Assembly: GCA_902602595.1 (NCBI GenBank)
Contig: CACKRJ010000002.1
Coordinates: 83,003 to 147,002, forward strand
Direction of reading: 5' to 3'
Source: an uncultured SAR86 cluster bacterium
GTDB lineage: Bacteria; Pseudomonadota; Gammaproteobacteria; Magnimaribacterales; D2472
Length of the DNA: 64,000 bases
In this document: piece after piece, positions 1-8,400 of the stretch
Layout: each line of letters opens with the position of its first letter
How positions within the stretch are numbered: position 1 is the first letter of the stretch
Translations under genes and position numbers: made by a program
The notes under the pieces: generated by a model
Seen by the model: the letters and a program-made list of their open reading frames with translations, nothing else
Databases searched by the model: none
Told to the model about the DNA's origin: nothing

Positions 1-327
1 GCCAGGATTAATGACTTTTATATTATTTTCATTACAGATATTAATTATTTCATCTAAATTACTTAAGTTGATTGTGATATATCTAATTCCATCTGAAGTA
101 GAAAAATCACCAATTGGATTTTTATTTGACGGCTTTTTGTCAAGGACTAATACTTTAATAAAGCCAACACCATAAGAAAATTTGTTTACAGTGCCTAAAC
201 CTGGAAATGGAATCTGTGCTTCATTAGTAAATCCTAATATATTTTTATAAAAATTAAGCATTGAATCTTTGTTTGAGGTAACTATACCTATATCAATAGC
301 TTTTGATGTAAAGTTAATTCTTTCCAT
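1..327 (-). CDS. VOC/glyoxalase-family protein (partial, C-terminus beyond left edge)
   Basis: The reverse strand reads from an ATG at 327 without a stop to base 1, giving about 109 residues. It begins MERINFTSKAIDIGIVTS and continues through a segment with NFYKNILGF, which is the beta-alpha start of a vicinal-oxygen-chelate (glyoxalase/dioxygenase) module. It overlaps the end of the upstream dioxygenase gene by 14 nt, so the two are probably co-translated. Metal ligands cannot be assigned because the second half is missing. By family it could be a glyoxalase-like, dioxygenase-like or methylmalonyl-CoA epimerase-like protein. The neighbourhood favours a role in the same catabolic pathway, which is inference. 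Confidence 0.72.
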   Translation of the reverse strand, partial: MERINFTSKAIDIGIVTSNKDSMLNFYKNILGFTNEAQIPFPGLGTVNKFSYGVGFIKVLVLDKKPSNKNPIGDFSTSDGIRYITINLSNLDEIINICNENNIKVINPG

Positions 328-1306
328 GATCTGCATTTTCTTCTATTTCAGCGCTAACCTCAGCTATTGAATCCATAATTCCTTGATGACCCCAAATATC
401 TCCTTCTACAAATTGTTTAGGTATCCATTTATCGTCATCATGTATATTTAAAGTATCAGCACCGATTTCTATATCCCAGCCATTGGGTCCTTTAATATAG
501 ACACTTGTAGTTAAATCATTAATATGCTTTCCCAATGTAGAACTTATTGGGATATTTGCATTATTAATCCTATCTAATGCCCTACCAACGCTATCAATTG
601 AATCGACCTGAAACATAATATGATGCATTCCATTGGCTTCACCAAATTTTGATAAGGCCATACTATGGTGTCTAGGATTGCAACGCATGAACCAAGCACC
701 GTCTCCTCCTTCAAAACTAATGTAATCCGTTAATTTAAAACCAAGGATTTTTGTATAGAAATCATAAGTTTGCTCTCTATTTGCAGTAAGAATCATTAAA
801 TGCCCTAATCCGAGATGTCCAGCTACAAAAGTTTGATTTGGAATTGGAGATTGAAATTTATAATCTAATGTAGGCTCATAATATATTTCAATTGGGTTAC
901 CTGAGGGATCACTAAATTTAATTAAGCCGCCTACCCCTCTTGACTTAGCGTCTTCATCAGAGCCGTCAAGCACATCAATTTTATTATCTTGTAAGTATTT
1001 TTTTGCTTCTTCAAGCTTTATTACATTATCAACTTCAAAGCCAATGTATAAAATACCATGATTATTATCATCTTGATGGATGCCAATTCGCCATTGATAC
1101 TCATCTAGCTTTAAATAGACAGATCCATCATCTGCAATCCCTTTTCCACCACTAGCGATCTCAAAATTTGGATCCTGTGGAAAGCCCCAGCTCTCTCCTG
1201 GAACTGCGCGGGCAGGCATCATACCTATAATTTCTGTGCCAAATTTAAGCCATTCCTGTGGATCTTTTGCACCAAAACCAATATACCCTAAGGACTTAAT
1301 TTCCAT
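314..1306 (-). CDS. Type I extradiol ring-cleavage dioxygenase (BphC/HsaC-like)
   Basis: This is a two-module VOC protein of 330 aa that would cleave a catecholic ring using Fe(II). The C-terminal module carries the expected ligands: His169 (GHLGLGHLMIL), His229 (GMHHIMFQV) and Glu280 (WDIEIG). Second-shell residues are in CNPRHHSMAL (about 209-218), His261 and Tyr270 (GKHINDLTTSVY). The layout closely follows biphenyl-diol dioxygenase and the steroid catechol dioxygenase HsaC. It is about 30 residues longer than the roughly 300-aa relatives because of an insert near residues 32-62. It sits last but one in a reverse-strand run with two crotonases and an acyl-CoA dehydrogenase. Steroid catechol as substrate is inference; another polycyclic or aromatic catechol is possible. 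Confidence 0.87.
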   Translation of the reverse strand: MEIKSLGYIGFGAKDPQEWLKFGTEIIGMMPARAVPGESWGFPQDPNFEIASGGKGIADDGSVYLKLDEYQWRIGIHQDDNNHGILYIGFEVDNVIKLEEAKKYLQDNKIDVLDGSDEDAKSRGVGGLIKFSDPSGNPIEIYYEPTLDYKFQSPIPNQTFVAGHLGLGHLMILTANREQTYDFYTKILGFKLTDYISFEGGDGAWFMRCNPRHHSMALSKFGEANGMHHIMFQVDSIDSVGRALDRINNANIPISSTLGKHINDLTTSVYIKGPNGWDIEIGADTLNIHDDDKWIPKQFVEGDIWGHQGIMDSIAEVSAEIEENADHGKN

Positions 1307-1336
1307 GATTTTTTACTCCCTTAAATCATCACCTAT

Positions 1337-2056
1337 TTACAAGTGTTTTAATAAGTTTCTTTCGTTATTTATAGCATTTTGTACATTTTCTTCCAAATTT
1401 AGTTGAAATGCTTTTTTTGCTGCGATTAAAGCATTAATTTTAATATCATCAAATGATGAGGAAATATTAGAGACAGTATCTTCTAGTAAATCATTTTCAA
1501 CGACTTGGTTGACTAATCCAATATCCTTTGCCTCAGTAGCAGATAATTTAGCGTTAGTTAATATTATTTCTTTAGCTTTATTTTTACCTACTAGTAAAGG
1601 TAAATAATAAGTGCTAGCTAAACCGGGCAAAATACCAAGCTTGATAAATGGAAATGATATAGATGAGTTAATTGTGGCAACCCTGATATCGAAAGGCAGA
1701 ACCATAGTTATTCCTATCCCTACACATGAACCATGAAGCCCAGCTATTAGTACTTTGGTAGATTGAGACAGTTCTAATACAAAAGATTTTATAAACTCAT
1801 CCTCACCAATTTTTAAACCAGATTTACTGAGCTTATTTCCAATTAAATATTCTTTATCTGCTCCAGCGCAAAAAGACTTACCGTTACCAAAAATACTGAT
1901 AACTTTAATAGCGTTATCAGCATTTACTTTTCTGAATGCATCAATTATTTCATCACCCATATCAGGTGTATAAGCATTAAGTTTCTCAGGCCTATCTAGA
2001 TAAATCTTTGCTAAGGAATTATCAATTATTAATTTAATATTCTCGTAATTATTCAT
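1337..2056 (-). CDS. Crotonase-fold protein (enoyl-CoA hydratase/isomerase family), catalytic acids not conserved
   Basis: This crotonase-superfamily protein has about 239 residues when started at the ATG at 2056 (MNNYENIKLIID). That start overlaps the preceding gene by only 8 nt, whereas the longer reading would overlap it by 80 nt. The CoA-binding segment SFCAGADKEYL and the oxyanion-hole region GSCVGIGITM are present. The two glutamates of classical hydratases (GGGCEL and PEI contexts) are replaced by Thr and Phe (VGIGIT, FPFIKLGILPG). The single glutamate of Delta3,Delta2-enoyl-CoA isomerases is not obvious either. It may catalyse another CoA-thioester reaction or depend on a different acid. 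It belongs with the adjacent crotonase and acyl-CoA dehydrogenase. Confidence 0.8.
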   Translation of the reverse strand: MNNYENIKLIIDNSLAKIYLDRPEKLNAYTPDMGDEIIDAFRKVNADNAIKVISIFGNGKSFCAGADKEYLIGNKLSKSGLKIGEDEFIKSFVLELSQSTKVLIAGLHGSCVGIGITMVLPFDIRVATINSSISFPFIKLGILPGLASTYYLPLLVGKNKAKEIILTNAKLSATEAKDIGLVNQVVENDLLEDTVSNISSSFDDIKINALIAAKKAFQLNLEENVQNAINNERNLLKHL

Positions 2057-2843
2057 TATTTTTATAAGGCGCCCAATTAGGAGATCTTTTTTCAATAAAT
2101 GCCTTTGTTCCCTCTTTAAAGTCTGCATGAGTTTGCTGTTCTGTGATTATGTCCCATGCATTATTTAGAGCTTGTGTAAGACCAGTTTCAGTAGAATCCC
2201 AAATAGCTTTTTTAGTTTTAGCTAATGCTGATGGTGAATGAATCTTAATTTTATTAGCTATTTCAATCGCCCTATTCATTAAGTTACTTTCTTTAACTAT
2301 TTCACTGATTAAGCCAATATTTTTTGCTTCAACTGCATCAATTCTTTCAGACCCTCCCATTAGAGACATTCTTAAAACTCTCTCAAATGGAATCTTCCTG
2401 CTAAGACTTACGGGTTCTAAGCCAGCAACCATTCCAACTTTTACATGAGTATCAAAAAATGTTGATTTCTCTGTAGCAATCACAATATCGCTATCCGCTA
2501 TAAAATGCAGACCTCCACCACAGGCCATTCCACTTACTGCGCAGATTACCGGTTTCCAAATTTTGTTTTGTAATGAAGTCCATTTAATTGATTCAATTGT
2601 TGATTTTCCAATATCACCATCCATATCAGGCAAATCATCTAAATCAGCACCGGCACAAAATGACTTGGTCCCATGATTAGATAAAATCGCAACAATTGCA
2701 GAATTATCCTCATTAAAAAGTTTCCATGCTTTGGGTAATTCATTTGACATAGTCGAATTTACAGCATTTAAGTGCTCTGGTCTGTTTAGTAAAATGCTGG
2801 CAATACCATCTTTTACTTCATAATCAATCGTTGAAAATTTCAA
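2049..2843 (-). CDS. Enoyl-CoA hydratase/isomerase family protein
   Basis: This crotonase of 264 aa has the usual N-terminus (ASILLNRPEHLNAVN), the oxyanion segment SFCAGADLDDL and GMACGGGLHFIADSD. The canonical hydratase glutamates are replaced: the GGG segment ends in Leu-His, and the second site reads FFDTHVKVGMVAGLE. The Asp-x-His-Val variant also occurs in the crotonase at 11437-12231, so both may belong to one subfamily acting on unusual acyl-CoAs. The gene overlaps the upstream acyl-CoA dehydrogenase by 20 nt and the downstream crotonase by 8 nt, so translation is probably coupled. The exact reaction (hydration, isomerisation or C-C hydrolysis) cannot be read from the sequence. Confidence 0.85.
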   Translation of the reverse strand: MKFSTIDYEVKDGIASILLNRPEHLNAVNSTMSNELPKAWKLFNEDNSAIVAILSNHGTKSFCAGADLDDLPDMDGDIGKSTIESIKWTSLQNKIWKPVICAVSGMACGGGLHFIADSDIVIATEKSTFFDTHVKVGMVAGLEPVSLSRKIPFERVLRMSLMGGSERIDAVEAKNIGLISEIVKESNLMNRAIEIANKIKIHSPSALAKTKKAIWDSTETGLTQALNNAWDIITEQQTHADFKEGTKAFIEKRSPNWAPYKNNE

Positions 2844-3972
2844 ATGGCACCTCTGAGTTAGTTAAAAAAAATTTTTTTTCTATTTGATTTTCAAGATAAG
2901 GCTCATCCCACATATAATTTTGTAGATGTTTGGCTCTTTTAAAAAATAATTGTGGATCAGCTTCAACAGTAAAGCCCATGCCACCATAAATTTGAATAGT
3001 GGTTGCTGCTATTTCTCTGAATGACCTACAAGCTTGAAGTTTTGACAATGCAGATAATGATGAAATATCCTTTTTTTCATCAAATGACCAAGCCGCTTGA
3101 TATGTCATCAATTTATTAGCCTCAACTTCAACATATCCATCTGCTAAATAATGTGCAATAGATTGAAAAGAACCAATTTTTTGACCAAATGCTTCTCTCT
3201 CAAGAGAATAGTCTCTACCAATATATAAAGACCTTTCAGAACCACCTGATGCTTCTGCTGCAATCAGTATTTGACTTAGGGAAGCAATTTCTTCCCAAAT
3301 CTCCCAGAAATTTGATTTTTGCATTAGATTATCTTTATCAATCTCAACTTTCTTAAAAATTACCTCATATAAACTTGTTTTAGCATGGTTCTCTTGGTAA
3401 TTAAAAGTTAACCCTGGATGATCTGTATCAATTATTGCAGCACCAATATTAGAACTATCTCTAAATAAAATAATAATTTTATTAGCTTGAGAAGCATATG
3501 GAACCATGTGTTTTTTACCAGTAACATAATATTTATTGCTTTTTTTAGTAAGTGTTAAGTTAATACCCTCTTTATAGAATGAAGAGCCTTCTTCCAACCA
3601 AGCCAATGAGGCTATTAATTCACCAGAAGCTATCCCAGTAAGAATTTCTTTCTTTTGTTTGCTTGTGCCTAATTTATTTATTAAAGATGCACATATAACT
3701 GAACTTACCAAATGGGGTGATAAAGACAAAGCACGGCCAAATTCTTCATAAACAATTACTTGGTCTAGCAAACCCATTTCTGATCCTCCAAATTTAGTAG
3801 GTATATTAATTCCGGTTAACCCAAGGTTTTTTAATTGTGCCCAGAATTGATCAGAGTAGCCTTTTTTTGTATCTTCAATATCTCTTAAAGTCTTTAAATC
3901 AGAATTATCAATACATATTTTTTCAATAGTATTTCTAAGCAATATTTGTTCTTCTGAAAATTGAAGTTCCAC
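2824..3972 (-). CDS. Acyl-CoA dehydrogenase (FadE-like, divergent middle domain)
   Basis: This 382-aa protein has the acyl-CoA dehydrogenase fold. It shows the N-terminal helical domain (LQFSEEQILLRNTIEK), the FAD-contact helix EREAFGQKIGSFQ and the C-terminal QIYGGMGFTVEADPQLFF motif. The middle domain lacks the typical EPGAGSD-type loop and reads LAWLEEGSSFYKEG. The usual YEGT catalytic-base segment is replaced by MWDEPYLE. Such partial conservation is typical of one chain of the heteromeric dehydrogenases used on steroid side chains (FadE26-29/34 type), where two chains share one active site. It is the first gene of the reverse-strand operon, and the dehydrogenase at 4490-5677 on the other strand is a candidate partner. 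Substrate is inferred. Confidence 0.85.
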   Translation of the reverse strand: MELQFSEEQILLRNTIEKICIDNSDLKTLRDIEDTKKGYSDQFWAQLKNLGLTGINIPTKFGGSEMGLLDQVIVYEEFGRALSLSPHLVSSVICASLINKLGTSKQKKEILTGIASGELIASLAWLEEGSSFYKEGINLTLTKKSNKYYVTGKKHMVPYASQANKIIILFRDSSNIGAAIIDTDHPGLTFNYQENHAKTSLYEVIFKKVEIDKDNLMQKSNFWEIWEEIASLSQILIAAEASGGSERSLYIGRDYSLEREAFGQKIGSFQSIAHYLADGYVEVEANKLMTYQAAWSFDEKKDISSLSALSKLQACRSFREIAATTIQIYGGMGFTVEADPQLFFKRAKHLQNYMWDEPYLENQIEKKFFLTNSEVPFEIFND

Positions 3973-4046
3973 TTATATCTAATTATTATTTCTAAATAAG
4001 ACTTTTATATTAAACTTTGGGTATTTGTAAGGCAATAAATAGAAAT

Positions 4047-4487
4047 ATGAATAATGATGTAACTGAAATTAAAGATAAGCTTATTGCTTATGCAAATTCA
4101 TTAGATACTAGGAAATGGAGTATTTTAAAAGATATTTTCCATAAAGAAGCTACAGCTGAATATGGCGATGATTCAATTGGTATTAAATTTAATTCATCAT
4201 CTAGAGATGAGATTATTAAAATGTGTCAATCAAATTTAAATGGATGTGGATTTACACAACATTTATTAGGAAATTTTAAAATAGAAATTAATAAAAATTC
4301 AGCAACAAGCCAATGCTATGTTAGGGTTTATCATATAGGCCAAAAGCCTAATGAAAAAGAATTTTATGAGATGTTTGGTGAATATATTGATGAGTGGAAA
4401 AACATCAATAATTCATGGTGTATCATTCATAGAAAACTCAAAGTTAATTACGAAAGAGGTAATAGAGATAAAGTTTTAGCTCCATAA
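4047..4487 (+). CDS. SnoaL/NTF2-like fold protein
   Basis: This is a small protein of 146 aa with the cone-shaped NTF2/SnoaL-like pattern: an N-terminal helix pair (IKDKLIAYANSLDTRKW), a segment IFHKEATAEYGDD, and C-terminal strands ending WCIIHRKLKVNY. I start it at the ATG at 4047. An in-frame TTG at 4017 would add ten residues with no family-like character. Members of this fold act as isomerases, dehydratases or cyclases on polycyclic or polyketide substrates, but no catalytic residue can be assigned here. It is 2 nt upstream of the dehydrogenase gene, so it heads a four-gene forward operon (4047-6669) divergent from the dioxygenase operon. Confidence 0.72.
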   Translation: MNNDVTEIKDKLIAYANSLDTRKWSILKDIFHKEATAEYGDDSIGIKFNSSSRDEIIKMCQSNLNGCGFTQHLLGNFKIEINKNSATSQCYVRVYHIGQKPNEKEFYEMFGEYIDEWKNINNSWCIIHRKLKVNYERGNRDKVLAP

Positions 4488-4489
4488 AT

Positions 4490-5677
4490 ATGAATTTTAA
4501 TTTTACTAAAGAAGAAGAATTGTTTGTTGAAGAAGTTAAAAACTTCATCAAAGAAGAAAAGAAGAAATCTAATGCAGACGATGTATTTGCTCCAAATAGA
4601 GAAGCAGATGCTCAAACCAAAATAGACAGCCCTGCTAGAAGAGAGTTTATGAAAATACTTTCATCAAAAGGCTATCTAGGCATGTCATGGCCAAAAGAAT
4701 ATGGCGGTAAAGAAAAACCTGGAATTTATGATTATATTTTAAATGAAGAATTATGCAGAGTTGGAGCACCTTCTCCAGGCAAAGGCGTTGGATCAATAGG
4801 ACAAACAATAATTCATCATGGGTCTAACAGAATAAAAGATGAATTTTTACCTCAAATTTTAGCTGGTGAAATTGATTTTGCATTGGGCTATAGCGAACCA
4901 GGTGCAGGGTCAGATTTAGCCTCTTTAAAACTAAAAGCTGAAAAAAAGGATGGTGGCTGGTTGATTAATGGTCAAAAAATCTGGACTTCATCTGCTCATG
5001 TCGCAGATTGGTATTGGTTGGCAGCAAGAACGGATCCAGAAGCCCCTAAGCATAAAGGAATAAGCGTGTTTTTAGTTAAAATGGATGATCCAGGTATTGA
5101 AGTACATCCAATTGAAACTGTTGGAGAGCATGCAACAAATAGTGTTTTTTTAACTGATGTTTTCATTGCTGATGAATATGTTATTGGAGATGTTAATAAC
5201 GGCTGGAAATATATTTGTGAAGCATTAAATTACGAACGATTTACTTTCTATACCATTGCACCTTTAGAGCAAAAATTTAAAGAGCTGGTTGAACTTATCA
5301 ATAAATTATCAAGAGATGGAACTCCATTGAATAAAATCCCTGAAATACGCAAGAAAATTATATATCTTTATGCAGATGTCCAAAAAGCCAAAGTTCTCCA
5401 AAGAAAAGTACTATCTGTTGCCATTCAAGATGAAGTACCTCAAACAGAAGCAGCTGTTTTTAAACTATTCAGTACAAAACTACATCAAAAATTAGCTAAT
5501 GAGGCAATGGATATATTAGGTAGAGAAGGTCTTTTTAGAAAGGAGTGTCAAGATTCACATGCTAATGGAAAATGGGAATGGTCATACCGCAGTACATTGG
5601 TAGATACTATTGGAGCTGGAACAACAGAAATTCAAAAAAATACAATAGCTAAAAAATCTTTAAATCTTCCTTTGTAA
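4490..5677 (+). CDS. Acyl-CoA dehydrogenase (FadE-like)
   Basis: This flavin-dependent acyl-CoA dehydrogenase of 395 aa introduces an alpha,beta double bond into a CoA thioester. Conserved segments are MSWPKEYGG, the substrate/FAD loop GYSEPGAGSDLASL, KIWTSSAHVADW, and the C-terminal DTIGAGTTEIQKNTIA. A glutamate in ALNYERFTFY sits where isovaleryl-CoA and long-chain dehydrogenases hold their catalytic base, so unlike its neighbour at 2824-3972 it looks catalytically complete. It is followed after 6 nt by a pair of hot-dog dehydratase genes, giving a dehydrogenation-then-hydration module. A heteromeric partnership with 2824-3972 is inference; an independent homotetramer is the alternative. 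Confidence 0.9.
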   Translation: MNFNFTKEEELFVEEVKNFIKEEKKKSNADDVFAPNREADAQTKIDSPARREFMKILSSKGYLGMSWPKEYGGKEKPGIYDYILNEELCRVGAPSPGKGVGSIGQTIIHHGSNRIKDEFLPQILAGEIDFALGYSEPGAGSDLASLKLKAEKKDGGWLINGQKIWTSSAHVADWYWLAARTDPEAPKHKGISVFLVKMDDPGIEVHPIETVGEHATNSVFLTDVFIADEYVIGDVNNGWKYICEALNYERFTFYTIAPLEQKFKELVELINKLSRDGTPLNKIPEIRKKIIYLYADVQKAKVLQRKVLSVAIQDEVPQTEAAVFKLFSTKLHQKLANEAMDILGREGLFRKECQDSHANGKWEWSYRSTLVDTIGAGTTEIQKNTIAKKSLNLPL

Positions 5678-5683
5678 ATAATA

Positions 5684-6187
5684 ATGCAAGCTGAATTGCC
5701 TAAAGAAATAACAAAACTAATTGGCAAAATATCATTTGAAGATTCGAGCCCTATTTTAGTTCAAAAAGGGCTTTGGCAAAACTTTTGTTCAGCTATTGAA
5801 GATAGTAATCCTATTTATTGGAATGAATCAGAAGCCATTAAACATGCTAACGAGTTAATAGCCCACCCAGCATTACTACCTTCATGGACTCATGATTTTG
5901 AATGGCATCCTAATCGAAAAAAAGTTCTGCCCATGCAACTTCATTTCCATTTAAAAGAAGTTTTAAATTTACCACTTGGAATAGTTACAGAAGTTGAAAT
6001 TGAATACTATGAGCCTATTAAAAATGGTGATGAAATTAGCTCTAATCAAAAATTATTAAGTATTTCTGAACCGGTAACAACTAAACTTGGAAATGGAAGA
6101 TATTGGGTTATAGAAGTTACCTATTTTAACCAAAGGGAAATTATTGTAGGAAAACAAAACATGCATTTTTTAGGTTATAAAAAATGA
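5684..6187 (+). CDS. MaoC-like N-terminal dehydratase-type hot-dog protein (subunit A)
   Basis: This is a single hot-dog domain of 167 aa of the FAS1-like/MaoC N-terminal type. It carries a segment binding the acyl-CoA substrate region (FCSAIEDSNPIYWNESEA) and HPALLPSWTHDFEWHP, but not the D-x4-H catalytic pair, which sits in the next gene. This division of labour is known from two-chain enoyl-CoA hydratases such as the ChsH1/ChsH2 pair of cholesterol side-chain degradation. The stop overlaps the start of the following gene by 4 nt, which supports a stoichiometric complex. The heteromer is inferred, not shown. Confidence 0.75.
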   Translation: MQAELPKEITKLIGKISFEDSSPILVQKGLWQNFCSAIEDSNPIYWNESEAIKHANELIAHPALLPSWTHDFEWHPNRKKVLPMQLHFHLKEVLNLPLGIVTEVEIEYYEPIKNGDEISSNQKLLSISEPVTTKLGNGRYWVIEVTYFNQREIIVGKQNMHFLGYKK

Positions 6188-6669
6188 GTTCTAATATTAC
6201 TTTACCTATTAGTAAATTTGTTACATCAGTGAAAAATATACAGGCTGGTGCTATTTATAGTCGAGATTGGGCCCCGCTTCATTCAGATCAAGACTGGGCT
6301 ATTAATAAAGGCAATTTACCAAACATAATTATGAATAATTACACATTAAATGGTTTGGTAATAAAGTATGTTACTGATCTTTATGGAGATGCGACAAGGA
6401 TTGGCAAAGTTAGTTTCAAGATTAAAAAACCTATATGCCCAAACGAAACATTAGAATTTCATGGATCTATAATTAGTGAAGATAAGGTTTCAGAGGAATT
6501 ATCATTCTTAAATATCAATTTAGATATAAAAATATCTGATCAAATTGTTTCATCTGCAAAAATTATTACAGGGGTTAATTTAACTGAAAAAAAATTAAAT
6601 TCTCCATGGAAGATAGATTCTAAAACATGGAAATCTTACATAGATGAAGTGACAACCAAAAAATCTTAA
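6184..6669 (+). CDS. MaoC-like enoyl-CoA hydratase hot-dog protein (subunit B)
   Basis: This 161-aa hot-dog fold protein contains the MaoC signature region YSRDWAPLHSDQDWA, whose Asp and His are the expected catalytic dyad of (R)-specific hydratases, and a helix MNNYTLNGLVIKYVTD. The family hydrates trans-2-enoyl-CoA. It is translationally coupled (4-nt overlap) to the non-catalytic-looking hot-dog protein upstream and is the last gene of the forward operon. The next gene is convergent after 90 nt, and I found no clear rho-independent terminator in that gap. Confidence 0.78.
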   Translation: MSSNITLPISKFVTSVKNIQAGAIYSRDWAPLHSDQDWAINKGNLPNIIMNNYTLNGLVIKYVTDLYGDATRIGKVSFKIKKPICPNETLEFHGSIISEDKVSEELSFLNINLDIKISDQIVSSAKIITGVNLTEKKLNSPWKIDSKTWKSYIDEVTTKKS

Positions 6670-6759
6670 TCGTAATTTTTCTGTATCTTTAGAAATTGCA
6701 AAGTATTAATATATACCGACAGACTTTCCTTAGTAAGTTTTCTGATTGATGACACCACT

Positions 6760-7953
6760 TTAAAACTTAATCGGCATATTTCTATAGCCCTGTAAAAATT
6801 CACCGAATGTTCTTACCATTTCATTATGTTGAAGTGAGTATTCAGGAATGGCTTTAAATATTTCTTCTAAAATGACCCTGCCTTCTAATCTTGCTAAGTG
6901 CTGACCCAAACATTTATGTGGACCATGCCCAAAACTGATAGTTCGCTTGGGAGTAGTTCTGGTAATATTAAATTTATCAGGATTATCGAATTCTCTCTCA
7001 TCTCTTCCAGCCGATTGATACAAAAAAATTACAGAGTCACCTTTTTTCATCTTTTTACCATGTAATTCCATATCTTTATTTAGTTTTCTACCTAAAATGT
7101 TAGTAGGATGATCAAACCTAACCGTCTCTTCGAAAGCTGCAGGTATTAATGACGGATCATTTTTTAAAATCTCTTGTTGATCTGGATTTTGATCAAGATA
7201 ATAAAATAAGTTTGCAATCGTATAAGGAACCGTATCAGCGCCAGTAATTATCAACATACTTGTGTTTCCCATAATCTGCTCATCTGACATCCACAAGCCC
7301 TCTCTTACTTGTTTTGTGATCCATGAATTTATATGAGTAGGAGAAGGAGGTGTATCTTTTCTCCATTCAGATGCTAGCTGCAACATTAGACCCATGCACT
7401 GGCCAAATGCTTCTTGACCTCTAGGAGTAACACCCATGACATCAGGATCTCTCTCATAAAAAATATCAATCAATTCTCTTGCTTTTAAAGCTATATCTCT
7501 TTCCAAACCTATCATGTCGGTAATGGTGAATAATGAGACCTTTCTTGCAATTTCATGAACATCAATCTCACCTTTTTTTAAACCTGGCTCAAGTTCTTTT
7601 ATTGTTAGTTGTCTAATTTTATCCTCAAGCTCTGAAACTGAAGATTGAGTATATCTATCGGCAATAGTATTTCTGTAATCTCTGTGGTCTGCACCATCAT
7701 TTGTCGGGATTGAGATATGACCCGGACCAGAATCATCGCCCAATAGTAATGGGGGTGGAGAAGTTCCCTCAATAGATGTGTAGTCTTTATATGATCCTAA
7801 GTGAGCATTCCATATGTCTTCAAATCTACTTAGTGCCCATGCCCCACCAAAATCTTCCATACAGTGAACAGGATCATTATCTCTAAGATCTTTGTAGATA
7901 TTCCAAGAATCGTCCCAAAAATCTTTTGAATATGGATTGTAATTAATTTTCAT
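6760..7953 (-). CDS. Cytochrome P450
   Basis: This soluble bacterial P450 of 397 aa lacks a membrane anchor. It has an I-helix ITGADTVPYTI (oxygen-activation Thr), the K-helix ExxR at Glu276-Arg279 (EETVRF) and the haem-binding loop FGHGPHKCLG with the thiolate ligand Cys348. Redox partners are not adjacent; a ferredoxin-NADP reductase-type gene is at 43202-44245. It is the last gene of a reverse-strand operon that also has a thiolase/DUF35 pair, an acyl-CoA dehydrogenase, an SDR, a crotonase and an acyl-CoA ligase. A likely role is oxygenation of a terminal methyl or ring carbon so that the substrate can enter CoA-dependent degradation (inference). Confidence 0.93.
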   Translation of the reverse strand: MKINYNPYSKDFWDDSWNIYKDLRDNDPVHCMEDFGGAWALSRFEDIWNAHLGSYKDYTSIEGTSPPPLLLGDDSGPGHISIPTNDGADHRDYRNTIADRYTQSSVSELEDKIRQLTIKELEPGLKKGEIDVHEIARKVSLFTITDMIGLERDIALKARELIDIFYERDPDVMGVTPRGQEAFGQCMGLMLQLASEWRKDTPPSPTHINSWITKQVREGLWMSDEQIMGNTSMLIITGADTVPYTIANLFYYLDQNPDQQEILKNDPSLIPAAFEETVRFDHPTNILGRKLNKDMELHGKKMKKGDSVIFLYQSAGRDEREFDNPDKFNITRTTPKRTISFGHGPHKCLGQHLARLEGRVILEEIFKAIPEYSLQHNEMVRTFGEFLQGYRNMPIKF

Positions 7954-7986
7954 ATCACCACTCCCCTTGATGTAATTAAATATTAA

Positions 7987-8400
7987 TTATTCTCTTACCC
8001 AATAAGGTAAAGATATTTCATTGTTAATTTTTTTAAATCTAACAGTTAATTTATCACCTATCTTAATGGAATCTATATCTGAGTTAGATTTTATTTCTCC
8101 AATAATTCTTATATTTTTATATTCAATTAATTCAACCAAACCAACTACATATGGAGATTGTTTTTCAAATACTGGTAGAAGTGGTGGTCTAGGAACTACA
8201 AATGACCAAAGAATTGCATCACCCGAAACAATATTCCACTCATGGTTAATAGACTGACATTTAGGGCACATATGTCTAGGAGGAAATCTTGGTGCTTTAC
8301 AATCAGCACAATGCTGAATGCTTAATTTATGTTTTGAAGAATTTTCCCAATAGGATTTATCAAAATCTTCAATGCCGGGAATTGGAATAGATTTAATCAT
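7987..8400 (-). CDS. DUF35 zinc-ribbon/OB-fold protein (thiolase partner)
   Basis: This 137-aa protein has the DUF35 arrangement: an N-terminal helix, a rubredoxin-like zinc ribbon with four cysteines (CADCKAPRFPPRHMCPKC), then an OB-fold (SFVVPRPPLLP, SPYVVGLVEL). Standalone DUF35 proteins typically bind lipid-transfer-type thiolases, and in steroid degradation a DUF35 domain activates the Ltp2 retro-aldolase. The gene starts immediately after the stop of the thiolase gene upstream, consistent with a tight complex. It probably feeds acyl-CoA to, or stabilises, its partner. A second DUF35 gene lies at 14242-14664. Confidence 0.85.
   Translation of the reverse strand: MIKSIPIPGIEDFDKSYWENSSKHKLSIQHCADCKAPRFPPRHMCPKCQSINHEWNIVSGDAILWSFVVPRPPLLPVFEKQSPYVVGLVELIEYKNIRIIGEIKSNSDIDSIKIGDKLTVRFKKINNEISLPYWVRE

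Noticed and set aside
6670..6759. Possible tRNA or small RNA in the 90-nt convergent gap
   Set aside because: No cloverleaf, no conserved TTC or CCA end; only short AT-rich repeats.
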